From NCBI GenBank assembly GCA_026724425.1, contig JAIUCV010000019.1, positions 5,722,211-5,786,210 of the forward strand: 64,000 bases of DNA, in the 5' to 3' direction. Of the stretch, positions 1 to 10,432 are shown in pieces. The stretch comes from Erythrophleum ivorense (lineage: Eukaryota; Streptophyta; Magnoliopsida; Fabales; Fabaceae). The position numbers and the translations under genes are program-made. How positions within the stretch are numbered: position 1 is the stretch's first letter; every line of letters begins with the position of its first letter. The notes beneath the pieces were generated by a model. The model was not told where the DNA came from. It was given only the letters and a program-made list of their open reading frames with translations, and made no database searches.

Positions 1-2593
1 ATATGGCAAGAAATTCCAAGAAAAACCAATAGAAATTAAGTTAGGAAAGTGTGGAGTTTTCGAGGGTTTTGTAAAATCTGATTTTGTATGAATCTTTCTT
101 TTGTAATTTGAATGTTTCCTTGAGCTCCTAAGACCTCTAGAAACCCTCCTAAGTGGTTCTCCCATCAAGGAAAATCAAGAAGCTTGTGAACTCCTTCCTT
201 GGTGCATATCTTTGCCTAGGCTAGTTCATAGAGTTAGGGACTGTTTTAATTTGTTCTAACATTGGTTTGAGACTTTATATGATGTTAGAAGATGGGAGAA
301 ACCATTGAAAAAAATTTAGGAGCCATGGATTGGAAGATGGAGCAATGTGTCCACAATAGTGTCTTAAGAAGCACTTGATTTTCTAATTGTGTAAGTGAAT
401 GTGTAAGGGCTCCAAGGACCTTAAATGAGTCTAAGAAGCCTAAAAATAACAGTGAATAGAGCTTAGAACTCGAGATATGAGAGTTGCTTCATTGGGCCAA
501 TTATGGAACCATTATGCCATTTATGAGACTAAGTATGTATTGAAGCTTTAGTTTAGTATCTTGGCTTGCTTCAAGTGAGTAATTGTGTATTGTTTATGGT
601 GGCTAGGACAAGAAAACCCTACTCCACCTAGGTGCACTTGTGGGACCAAAAAAGGGAAGGAAAATGATCAAGAAAAGCTTGCATAAATCCAAGGTAGCTC
701 TCCACCTCATTCTCCTTACATTCTTATATGCATATGTATGTTATTGTATGCTTGTGTGTGTTTTTGTGATTTGATGATATGCCACTTGATGCCTTGACTT
801 TACATTGATACCAATGTGTCTTCTTGAATGACTATGGTTATGGAAATGACTCATAAGGGTGAGGTGATGCCAAAAGTCCCTAATGAAGGTGAGGAGATGC
901 CAAAAGTCTCTTGGAAGAGTGAGGCTAAGTCAAAAGTCCCTAGACCAAGAGTGAGGCAAATCCAAAAGTCCTGGAAATGAGGTGAGGCAAAACCAAAAGT
1001 CCCTAGAGCATGGTATTGGCTTGAATTTGAATAAGTGGCATGGGAATTGTGATTTTGCATATTTTATAGTAGCCAAACCTCCCATACATGTGCTTAGATG
1101 TATATATTCCTTGAATGTGTGTGTGAATGGTTGTGTAAGTTATTGAGATTCTTAGAATCTTATTCCCATTTTCTCTTCCATCTTGAATTGTCTAGGTGGC
1201 TCACAAGAACCAAAGAGAGCAAGCTAAGAGCCTTGAAGGGCTATACTTTAAACCTTTTGTAGTTTTCTCTATGTATCAATGTGAGAGTGATATTGTACAT
1301 GTTATTATTGTAATGTAATACCATGAATAAATGTAATATTATGTATGAATGATGTATAAACCTTCTATGGTGTCAAGACAATGGAAATATGGAAATTGAA
1401 CACTTGGGCGCACACTTGAATTTATGTATTCTTAGGTGTGAGATGGTCAAAATGAGATGCATGATATTTGGGACCACTTGGGCAGTTCCTACAAGTCATA
1501 TTCATACTTTTAAACTTTCCCAAGAGGTGCCAAACTCAAGAAAAAACCATTTGGACCAAAGTGATACCTTATGAGAGGCAAAATCTACCAAATTGGTGAG
1601 TTATGTCACTTTTTGTCCAAATGAGCTCTTCTTGGTTTGAATTTGGCATGCATCTAGAAATTGTTGAAATATTTTTAGGAAGATAAAGTGGGCATTATTT
1701 TGAGGTCTATAGAATATTTGATTAATTTTGAAGTTGGAAAATTTTCCTGATATGGTCACTGCTACTGTACACATGGTTTGAAAATATTTCTGTGTCAATC
1801 ATAGGGCAAATGATGTCCAATTACTATGAAATTTTATAGATAGAAACTAAACCATCCCAGTGACTTGTGACATTTGGAAGCATCTTATTTAGATGTCTAG
1901 AGAGGGAGATATTAATTTTGAAATTGCTATCTAGTATCAGGCATTTAGTTAGACCTATGTCACTATTTGATTGATTTTTAAGGCTTGGACATTCTTGGAA
2001 TGATTTGGAGTTTTCTTTTCCCTCTATCTAACATTTGTAGCTTTCCAAATTGGTGTCATTTACATGGATTGAAATTTTATGAAATTAATTGGACATTTTT
2101 GAAATTTATGATGGTAAACTATATCAATACCAAGGATAACCAGACCTTTGTGGCTATTTTATTGCCAAACATGGTCTAAAGGCTATTTTTATGTCTTGGA
2201 ATTGTTTTTAATGTGAATTTAACATCTAGAAATTTCTAGAAAGCTATGGTTTTTTGTGATTTTTAATTTTTTTACATTTAGTTATAATTTTTCAAAGTTG
2301 CCCTTGAAATCTGCCACTGTATAGTCGTGGGAACTAAAGAATTTTAGGGTTTTTGACCCTTTATCCATGGTTTGTGCCATTTTTTGAGAATTTTATGACT
2401 TGTATGTATGGAAAATAATTAGATAATGTTGTTGATGAGTTCATGGGGTCCCGAAAATGCAAAATGAAAAATTTATCCACTATGCAACGCAATTTAATAC
2501 ATTATTTTAATGCATTTTCTTGAGATCTCTTGATAAAGTGCATATTCCTATTTGTAAGAAAAGGATAAATGTTAGAAATAATATGGTATTACA
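1..2593 (+). mobile_element. Solo LTR, 3.65-kb family, copy 1 (left edge off-window)
   Basis: Position 1 aligns by eye with about position 17200 of the complete copy at 16194-19811, so about 1.0 kb of the unit lies left of the window. The right end reads ATGGTATTACA, the terminus shared by the family, and is followed by CATCC. The next bases (gtgcatatcttgggacatat) match the uninterrupted 3' LTR of the older element near 21453, so this copy sits inside that element's 5' LTR. It carries short sub-repeats at 857-1010. No coding capacity is seen. The target duplication cannot be confirmed because the left flank is missing. It is closest to the 16194 copy (same 'gaggtgatgccaaaag' sub-repeat variant). 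Confidence 0.8.
857..1010 (+). repeat. Short degenerate tandem sub-repeats inside the LTR
   Basis: About five units of roughly 30-40 bp, each built on 'gtgaggca..ccaaaagtcc'. The same block recurs at the equivalent place in the other copies: about 6595-6770, 18038-18220 and 29650-29810 on the plus strand, and 12050-12230, 25230-25410 and 34050-34250 inverted. It is therefore a structural part of the LTR. Function unknown. Confidence 0.7.
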
Positions 2594-3865
2594 CATCCAC
2601 TGTGCATATCTTGGGACATATACAGAACAATGTATTTCAGGCTCCATCCACGACTAATTTGTATGAGAGTGTCATCCAATCTTCCCTCCTCACCTTAGAC
2701 CATCAGCAATTGCAATGAAGTTTCAATGACAAGAGAAAGCAAACCAAGTTCATGACTTACTCGAGATGATATTGGGAAAGAGGGGTTCTTCCTCTGCACT
2801 CTCTTCTTAGTCTTAATTTCTGCTTTCAATCACAGCTCCCCTTCTTTGATAAGTTCCTGAAACTCAGTTCTCCATCAAGTTCTGTCCCAGTCCCTTGCTG
2901 TCTGCCTTCCTAGTCTCCGGCTCCTCCCCATCTCAGACCATCTCTCTATATATTCCTAAATGCCTCTCACACCCGAATAGGATCAAGCATGCTCTCTTCC
3001 TCATCCTCAGTCCTCGCTTTCTTAATCTTATTTCCATCTTCGTGATATTGCTCCACTGCCTCTCTACTATCTCCTCTTCCTTCATCGATTCACGTCCCTG
3101 TCTCCCTCTTCTGATTTTGCATTTCTTTCTCTCGGCATACGATGATGAAAGGGACACGAGGAGGAGGTCAACTCCTCGAGCCCCTGGCTACGAATTGCTC
3201 CATTTAGACCCTCTGATACATTAGATGATTCTTTCCATTTTCGTACTCTGTTCTTTGCCTCCCTCATGCTCTGTTGAACAGCAGAGATTGAATGAACAAA
3301 TACCTTGGCTTAAAATGCAAAACCCTACATTTTGGCCTCTTCATTTTTCCCGGTGTTAAGTCAATGGGTTCATAGGAAAAGGCTGGGGTTGTTCAATCTA
3401 TTTTTTTCTTATTGTTTAGGTTGGGATTTTTATTTATTTTTCTTTTTCCTTTTTTTTATATATTTTTTGGATTGTGTTATTTATTGAGATTAATGGTCTT
3501 GAGAAGGGTGGTGCTGATGGGCTTGAATGAATTGGGTTAGAGTTGGTAACTAGTTTTTTTTTTCTTCTTTTTTCTCTTTTTTAATTAGTCTTACATTTTT
3601 CTTTCTTTTTCTCCTTTTCCTTTTTTTTCCTTTTTTTCTTTTTTGACTTTTTGTTATTTGATTTTATATTTTTAATTCAATTTTCAATTTTTACTTTTCT
3701 TTTTCTCCTTTTTTGATTGAATTATTTGAGCTTTAGGAATTTGAAGGAAAAAAGTCTAATACTTTTTTTTTGGTAACTTTTCTTTATTTTTTCATTTTTT
3801 CATATTTTTTTCTTTGATTTTGTTATTATTTTTGACGTTTGCCCAAACAAAATACGATGTTTATA
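2594..3865 (+). mobile_element. 3' portion of the LARD 5' LTR
   Basis: Matches 21446-22686 over most of its length (for example 'gggaaagaggggttcttcct' in both). It ends near 3865 in 'acaaaatacgatgtttata', the counterpart of the 3' LTR end at 22686. A T-rich stretch at 3420-3830 is shared with 22200-22650. A 109-codon open frame at 2895-3224 is partly preserved in the 3' LTR (21843-22082) but has no recognisable domain and is probably LTR sequence that happens to be open. The 5' half of this LTR was separated by the insertion of copy 1. Confidence 0.7.
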
Positions 3866-4232
3866 GTTGCCTTCTTTTTACTTGTTTCTTGGGCAAGGAA
3901 ATTGAAAGAGTAATTTTTAATGTTTTTTGCGCAAGAAACAAGTAAAGACAAGAACACATATATTTGTTTGGGATGATTGCCCCTTGACACACCTGAACAA
4001 TAAATAAAAGGAAGAGCGACCTAAACAAAATATGATGTTTACAGAGGTTGCCCCTCTTTCTTTATTCTTCAAGTGAGGAGATCGAAAATGCAAGTTGATG
4101 TCCTTAACTTAAGAATAAGTAAAGATAGAAACATGTATTTTGTTTGGTGAGCTAGTAGATCAAGGCGAGTTAACTTACCTAGAAGCACAAGAAACATGAA
4201 AAAATAAAAAATAAAAATAAAGATGTTGAGAA
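3866..4232 (+). other. LARD internal region, 5' end, with a duplicated LTR/internal junction
   Basis: No gene is seen. The junction sequence around 3842-3865 ('aaacaaaatacgatgttta') recurs at about 4023-4041 ('aaacaaaatatgatgttta'), each followed by 'gttgcc' and an A-rich stretch, giving a direct duplication of about 180 bp. A primer-binding site could not be assigned with confidence. Confidence 0.4.
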
Positions 4233-4709
4233 ATGCTTGCTAGTGCAAAGCTTACAGAGATGCTTATTCTGTGCAGGACTTTAGGTGCCTGTTCTGGTGC
4301 AGGACTTTTAGGTACTTGTTCTAGTACAGGACTTCAAGGTGCCTATTCTATGCAAGACCTCAAGGTGCCTGGTCTGTGCAGGGCTTTAAAAGGGTGCCTA
4401 GTCTATGCAAGGCTTTGAAAGGTGTTTGGTCTGTGTAGGACTTTAAGGGTACCTAGTCTATGCAAGGCTTTAAGGATGCCTGGTCTGTGCAGGACTTTTA
4501 GGTGCCTATTCTGGTGCAGGACTTCAAGGTTCCTAGTCTGTGCAAGGCTTTAAGGGCGTCTAATCTGTGTAAGGCTTTAGGTGCTTGGTCTATAAAGGGC
4601 TATAGAATGGTACCTGATCTGTGTAGGGCTTTGAAGGTTGACTAGTCTGTGTAGGGGTTTAAGGGTGCCTGGTCTATACAGGGCTTGGAAAGGTGCCTAG
4701 TCTGTATAG
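4233..4709 (+). repeat. 27-28-bp minisatellite, left part (about 17 units)
   Basis: Degenerate tandem units of the form 'ggctttaagggtgcctggtc' + 'tgtgca'. Variants are mostly single-base changes plus 1-3-base length changes in the A and G runs. The array is interrupted exactly at 4709/4710 by LTR copy 2 and resumes at 8363. Its short open frames have no coding signal. Confidence 0.9.
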
Positions 4710-7700
4710 TGTAATGTCCAGTTTTGTTAAACGACAGAAACTGGTGCATTTTCAAAGCAAGTCCTCTGAAATGAATTAGTTAAGGTCACAAAAAATTTGA
4801 GTAACATTCTAGACTCCTAAAAATGAGAACCCTAGCCTTAGACGGAAGGAAAAACGGAGTTAAAATGAAGAAACAAATTTTGACAGAAATCTTACGAAAT
4901 GTAATGGCATTTTTGTAATTTTGAGCAAATTTTGGAATTCATATAGGAGGGCTTTTTAAATGAAAGTTTTAAGTTCTTCGTGGTTTTCAAAGGCTTTGAA
5001 AACCATGGAAAGCCCCGAGACAATTAAATCCCCTCCGGTGGACGTTTTCCAATGTCGGTGTACCTGAACTTTGACAGATCCATTCAGGAAAGTTTTAGCT
5101 TCAATTTGAGTGATTCCAAAGGCATTTTACTAAATTGGAACCTAAATTTTATAATGGAAAAGTCAATTCTAAAAAAGGAGCTAAAATGAAGGAGAAACAA
5201 AAATGCCAAGAACGAAGGGCAAAATGGAAATTTTGAAAAAACCATTATCCTCCACCTATAAATAGGAGGTGCCCCACTCTCTCCTTCATTTAGTCTCATA
5301 TTTTTATGCCAAATTTCAGAGAAGAAGGCTAGGGTTTAGGCACACCAAAGGGAGAGAAGAAGAGGAGAAATTCAAGGCATAAGGTATGGAAATTTACTTG
5401 TTTTTCATGCTTTCTCTGAACTAATTTCTTCTCCTCCTTTTCCTACCTTCTTCCTTATAGTTTTGCTGAAATTTTTAGGTCTATTTTGGGGGAAGAACAG
5501 AGGGGAAATTTTGAAATTGGGGTGAGGAAGCCAAGGAAGGTGAAGAACAAGCAAGAAAAACCAAAGAAATTAAGGTATTATACAATCCTTCCACTTGATA
5601 TTCTTCCTCCCTTCTCTTGTGAGTATTTTGACCTATATATGGTCAGCCTTAAGGAGTTAAGTTTTTAACCAAACCAAGGGTGAATCTTAGGGATTTGAGG
5701 GAGAAGAACAAGAATATGCAAAGAAAACAACAAACTAGCTATTAGATTTCAAGATGCAAAATTTAGGGTTTTATGTGCACCTTGTAAAATCTGATTTTGT
5801 ACAATAATTCTTAGGCTTAAATAAGAGTTTAATTGAGTTTCTAAGATCCCTAAGAGTCTCCCATGTGCTTCTCCCCTTAAGATAATAAAGAAAATTCCAT
5901 GGAAGTTAAAAATGCTCCTAGTCTCGACCTAGATGAATTTGCATAGCTAAGGAGAGTTTTAAAATTTTTTAAGCCCATTCTTGAGTCATGTATGATGAAT
6001 AAAAATGAGGGGAGGCCTTGGAAAAAATTTAGAACCTATAGAAAGTGAAATGGTGTGTTATATTCCATATTATGACCTAAAGAAGCAACATGTAGTTAGG
6101 CTCTTGGTTTTAATTGTGCGATGACTCCAAGAGACTTAAAAGGAGTCAAGAATCATATTTGAAAGGAAAGAATGGAGCCTAGAATTTATTTGATGGGTGT
6201 TGCTTCATTAGGTGCTATTTTGGAACCATAATAAGGTTCATAGGTCAAGGTAGTGCCTAAGCAAATTGTATGGGCCTTGAATTGAGTTCATGAACCTAAT
6301 TAGCTTCTATAAATTGTGTCTAGGCCAAGAAAAAGCATCCCGACATGTTTATGTGTGTAAGGCCAAAAGAGGGAGCATTCTTTCAAAGGGAAAAGTGTGT
6401 GGTTGCTTCCAAGGTAGCTTTCTCCACCTTCTCTCATGCATGGATGTGTGCTTAGCTTGCCTTAGAATGTGTGTATGTGTATTTTCAAGCCATGAAAAAT
6501 ATACTAGCATGATTTCATATGTCATGGTTTCATGATGACATATTATGTTTCTAAATGATGTTATGATGTTTGTTTGGGTTTGCTTGATTGTGGAGAGGCC
6601 AAGAACTCTTAGCCATAGTGAGGATAAGCCAAGAACCCTTAGAATTAGTTGAGATAAAGTGAAGAGTCTCCCAAAATGAGATAGACTCCCAAGAGTAAGG
6701 TTGAGTCCAAGAATCTCTTAAAGAATGGGTGAGACAAGTTCAAATTCCATAAGGAAAAGGGTGAGGCCAATCCATCCACTTTCCAAGTCTTTGGATGCCT
6801 TGTATGACTTATTCACATGCCAAGCTTGCTTATTGAATGTTCATGTCATCTATTATATCCATGCATGCATTTTTAAGACTTGCTTTGCATATGTTATGTG
6901 TGATTGAAAGGGAGATGAGCTATTGGGATTCTTTGAATCTCATTCCCTCTTCTCCAATATTCTAATATGCTAGGTAGACCCAAAGAGCAAGGCAATGGGA
7001 GCCAACCACATGGGAGATGAAGGAATGACATTAAAATGTGAAAATTTTGTTACTTTAAGGCTATAAGAATGGCATATGTTGTAACCCATGATTGTATATG
7101 TCTTATGAAGTCATGAACATGTATAAATATGTTGATGTGTTATGTATAAGTGAGAGATTATGGCATGTGAATACTAGAATGTAAAATGAGCTTGTTATAT
7201 CTATGTGACTTCTTGAATGATATTGTGAAAATGTGTATAAGTCTGAGTGAGATAGCCAAAATAAGATGCATGAGGGTTGGGACCATTTGGGCAACTCACA
7301 TAAGTCTTGATTATATTTTTAGACTTGCCCAAGAAGTGCCAAACCCCAAGGAAAGCCATTTGGACATTTTGGTATCCTATATGGAGTCAAAATTGATCAT
7401 AATGGAACCTTATGTCACTTTTTGTCCAAATGAACTCTTCTTGATATGAGATTTGGTATGCAATTATAGACTTTTGAGAGCTTTTTCCAAAGCTAAAGAA
7501 CAAAATTTTTGGAGGTCTAGAGAATATTTGATGAATTTTCAAAGTTGACAAATTTTCTGGTTTTGGTCATGTCACTATTCACTCAGGTCTGAAAATGAAA
7601 TCTATTACACAAGGTTTAAATGATGTCCAATTGCCACAAAATTTTATACAAAGAAATTAGACATTTCCAGTTACTTGTGGGAAGCACCTCATTTGGATGT

Positions 7701-8362
7701 CTAGAGAGGGAGATATGAATTTTCAAAGAATCTGTCTTGTACCAGGTGCACCACTTGACCTCTGAATGATTTGAAGTTATTTTTTTCCTCTAGCTAACAT
7801 TCACAGCTTTCCAAATTGGTATCATTTGCATGGATTGAATTTTTGTGAAATTAATTGGACATTTTTAAAGTTTGCTGCAAAATTCTGTGACAGCACCAGT
7901 GGATAGCCTGACCTCTAGACCATTTCGAATGTCAGACGTCCTCTTTGTTGGATGTTATAGTTTGGACGTATTTTTAACATAAATTAGACATGTTTATCTT
8001 TCCAAAATGGCCAATAATGCACTATTTCAATTTTTCTAGAATTAGTTATAAATTTTCAAAGGTATGACAGAAATGAGGACAAATCTAGCTGAAATTATAT
8101 ATGTATATTGCAAACTTCCTTTTGAGTTTCACGAAATGTAGGCCACTTTTGGTGATGTAAATGAGTTGTATTCATGTAATTAAATATGAGAATATGATGT
8201 ATGAGCTCACATGGTCCATGTGACACCGAATGAAAAATTTTATACATAGCGCAACGAAATTTTAATGCATTATTTATATAGCAATTTCTTGAAATCTTAA
8301 TGAAGTACATGATATAAAGCATGAGAATTACATGAGGAAGATTAGAAAGCTATGGTATTAAA
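4710..8362 (+). mobile_element. Solo LTR, 3.65-kb family, copy 2
   Basis: Starts TGTAATGTCC and ends near ATGGTATTAAA, the family ends with a decayed terminal CA. It is embedded in the 27-28-bp minisatellite, which continues on both sides, so the boundaries are sharp. The flanks TATAG (4705-4709) and TGCAG (8363-8367) could be a decayed 5-bp target duplication of the array sequence TGTAG. A TATA-like box lies 546 bp from the start. Sub-repeats lie at about 6595-6770. No internal retrotransposon domains occur on either side. It is closer to the minus-strand copies than to copies 1 and 4 (it shares the 'gaggataagccaagaaccc' variant). Confidence 0.85.
5256..5265 (+). promoter_or_regulatory. TATA-like box of the LTR promoter (copy 2)
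   Basis: CTATAAATAG lies about 546 bp into the LTR, followed by a CT-rich stretch with 'ctctctccttcatt'. The inverted copy at 32422-36117 has the same box (35559-35567) about 550 bp from its own start. The conserved place and form suggest the U3 promoter, with everything downstream being R/U5. Promoter activity is inferred. Confidence 0.5.
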
Positions 8363-8960
8363 TGCAGGGCTTTAAGGGTACCTAGTCTGTGTAGGGCTTT
8401 GAAAGGGTGCTTGGTCTGTGCAAAGCTTTAAAAAGATGCTTGGTCTATGCAGGGTATGGAAAGGTTCTTGGTTTATGCAGGGCTTTAAGGGTGCCTAATC
8501 TGGTGCAAGACTTTTAGGTGCCTGTTATATGTAGGACTTCAAGGTGCCTAGTCTATGTAGGGCTTTGAAGGGTGCCTGGTCTGTGTAGGGCTTTGAAGGG
8601 TGCTTGGTCTGTGCAGGGCTTTAAGGGTGTCTGGTCTACGTAGGGCTTTAAAAGGGTGTTTGATCTGAGGGCTTTAAAAGAATATCTGATCTATGTAGGG
8701 CTTTAAAAGGGTTCCTGTTTTATGTAGGGTTTTAAAAGGGTGCCTGGTCTATGTAAGGTTTTAAAAAGGTGCCTGATCTGTGCAAGGCTTTAAGGTGCCT
8801 GGTTTGTGCAGGGTTTTCAAAGGATGTTTGGTCTGTGCAAGGCTTTAAGGATGCCTAGTCTATGCAGGGCTTTAAGAGTACCTAGTCTGTATAGGGCTTT
8901 GAAAGGTGCCTAGTCTGTGCAGGGCTTTAAAGGATGCCCAATCTGTGCAGGGCTTTAAAG
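8363..8960 (+). repeat. 27-28-bp minisatellite, right part (about 22 units)
   Basis: Continues the array interrupted at 4709, with the same unit ('gggctttaaaagggtgcctg' + 'gtctatgta'). With the left part there are about 39 units. It ends near 8960, where 'gggctttaaagggctaattt' passes into the next array. Confidence 0.9.
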
Positions 8961-8999
8961 GGCTAATTTTTATGTAATCTTTTTTAGTTTGGAAACCCA

Positions 9000-10432
9000 C
9001 TTTTATTTGTTTAAATTTTATGCAAGGTATGCGGTTATTTGAAATGCATAATGCAGGTAAAATACTTCACTTTCAAGCTTTGCAACTTAGGTCTGTCCTA
9101 ATATAAATCAAGGTCCATGTATGCAAATGTAGGAAGCATGAAGCATGTGACATGCTACAATTTATGATTTTTCTTTGCCCTAATACAAACTTGGAGACCC
9201 ACATAATGTATGCACATATGGGATGCAAGAAGCATATGAGATGTTTTATTTCATGAAATGTAAATTTTTTTTTTGTTTTTACTTGCCACAACACGAACTA
9301 GGGTTTATGTATGCATGTATAAGATGTGAAAAGCATATGTGATACTTTGTTTTATGAGATGCAAATGTTTGCTTTTGCCTTGCCCTAGCGTGAACCAATA
9401 TGCATGAAAGATGTTTTATTTAATGAAATGCCAAATTTTACTTCTTTTTTGTTTTTGCTTGCACCAATGTAAAATAGGATTCACATGATGTATGCATAAG
9501 TGAGACATAAAAAGCATATGAAAGGCTTTGTTTTATGAAATGCAAAATTTTTGTTTTTAGCTACCGCAACATGAACTAGGGTTTATGAAACATGTGAGAT
9601 GCTGCAATTTATGAGATGTAAATTTATGCTTTTTGTTTGCCCCTGTATGAACTTAATTCATTGTAGTGTATGCAAGTGTGGGATACATGAAACATGTCAT
9701 GCTTTATTTCATGAGATATAGCTTTTTGCCTTTAATTTGCCCCAATGTCTACATATGCGAGATGGTGAGCATCTAAGATGTTGTTATTTTATGAAATGAA
9801 AAGTTTTTTTTTTGTAGTTGCCCGACATGAACTAGGGTTTATGCAATGTATGCAAATGTGAAATGCATGAAACATGTGATGCTTCCTTTCATGAAATGCA
9901 TATTTTTCTTTTGCTTGCTCTAGTGTAGACTAAGGTCTATATGATGTATGTAAGTGTAAGGATGCATCAAACATGTGATGCTTTATTTCATGAAATGTAG
10001 ATTTTTCTTTTGATTGCCCTAGTGTAAATCAGGGTTTATGTGAAGTGTACAAGTGTAGGCTACGTGAAACATATGATGCCTCATTCCATAAAATGCAAAA
10101 TTTTGCCTTTACTTGCCCCAGTGTGAGCTTAGCTTAATGTAATGTATGCATGTATGATATTCATGATGCATATGAGATGTTGCAGTTTATGTAATTCACA
10201 TTTTTGTATTTTCTTTGTTCCCAGTATGAACTTGGGGTCCACATAATATATGCATATGTGAAGTGTATGAGATGCCTTCTTTTGTTTTGAGAAATGTAGA
10301 TTTTGCCTTTTATTTGCCTTAATGTAAACTTGAGTCAATGTAAGGTATACATGTGTACGATATGTTAAGCATGCAAGTTGTTCCTTTTTTTTCTTTTTTA
10401 ATTGCCAAATGTATTTTTTTTAGGCCTCCGTA
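9000..10432 (+). repeat. Degenerate 100-bp tandem array (about 14 units)
   Basis: Units repeat about every 100 bp, seen from the recurring 'catgaaatgcaaattttt' and 'ttgcccca.tgtgaacta' blocks at about 9253, 9350, 9421, 9535, 9611, 9711, 9792, 9891, 9992, 10089, 10188 and 10290. It is interrupted at 10433 by LTR copy 3; one further partial unit follows at 14107. It belongs to the LARD interior. Small open frames here are not coding. Confidence 0.85.

Noticed and set aside
2895..3224. 109-codon open frame as a gene
   Set aside because: It lies wholly within a repeated LTR, has no recognisable domain and is only partly preserved in the other LTR.
1..8362. Plus-strand units 1-2593 and 4710-8362 as the two LTRs of one retrotransposon
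   Set aside because: The sequence between them is the end of another element's LTR plus a minisatellite that continues beyond 8362, so they are separate insertions.
4233..10432. Tandem arrays as CRISPR
   Set aside because: Units are contiguous and degenerate, with no unique spacers, in a plant nuclear context.
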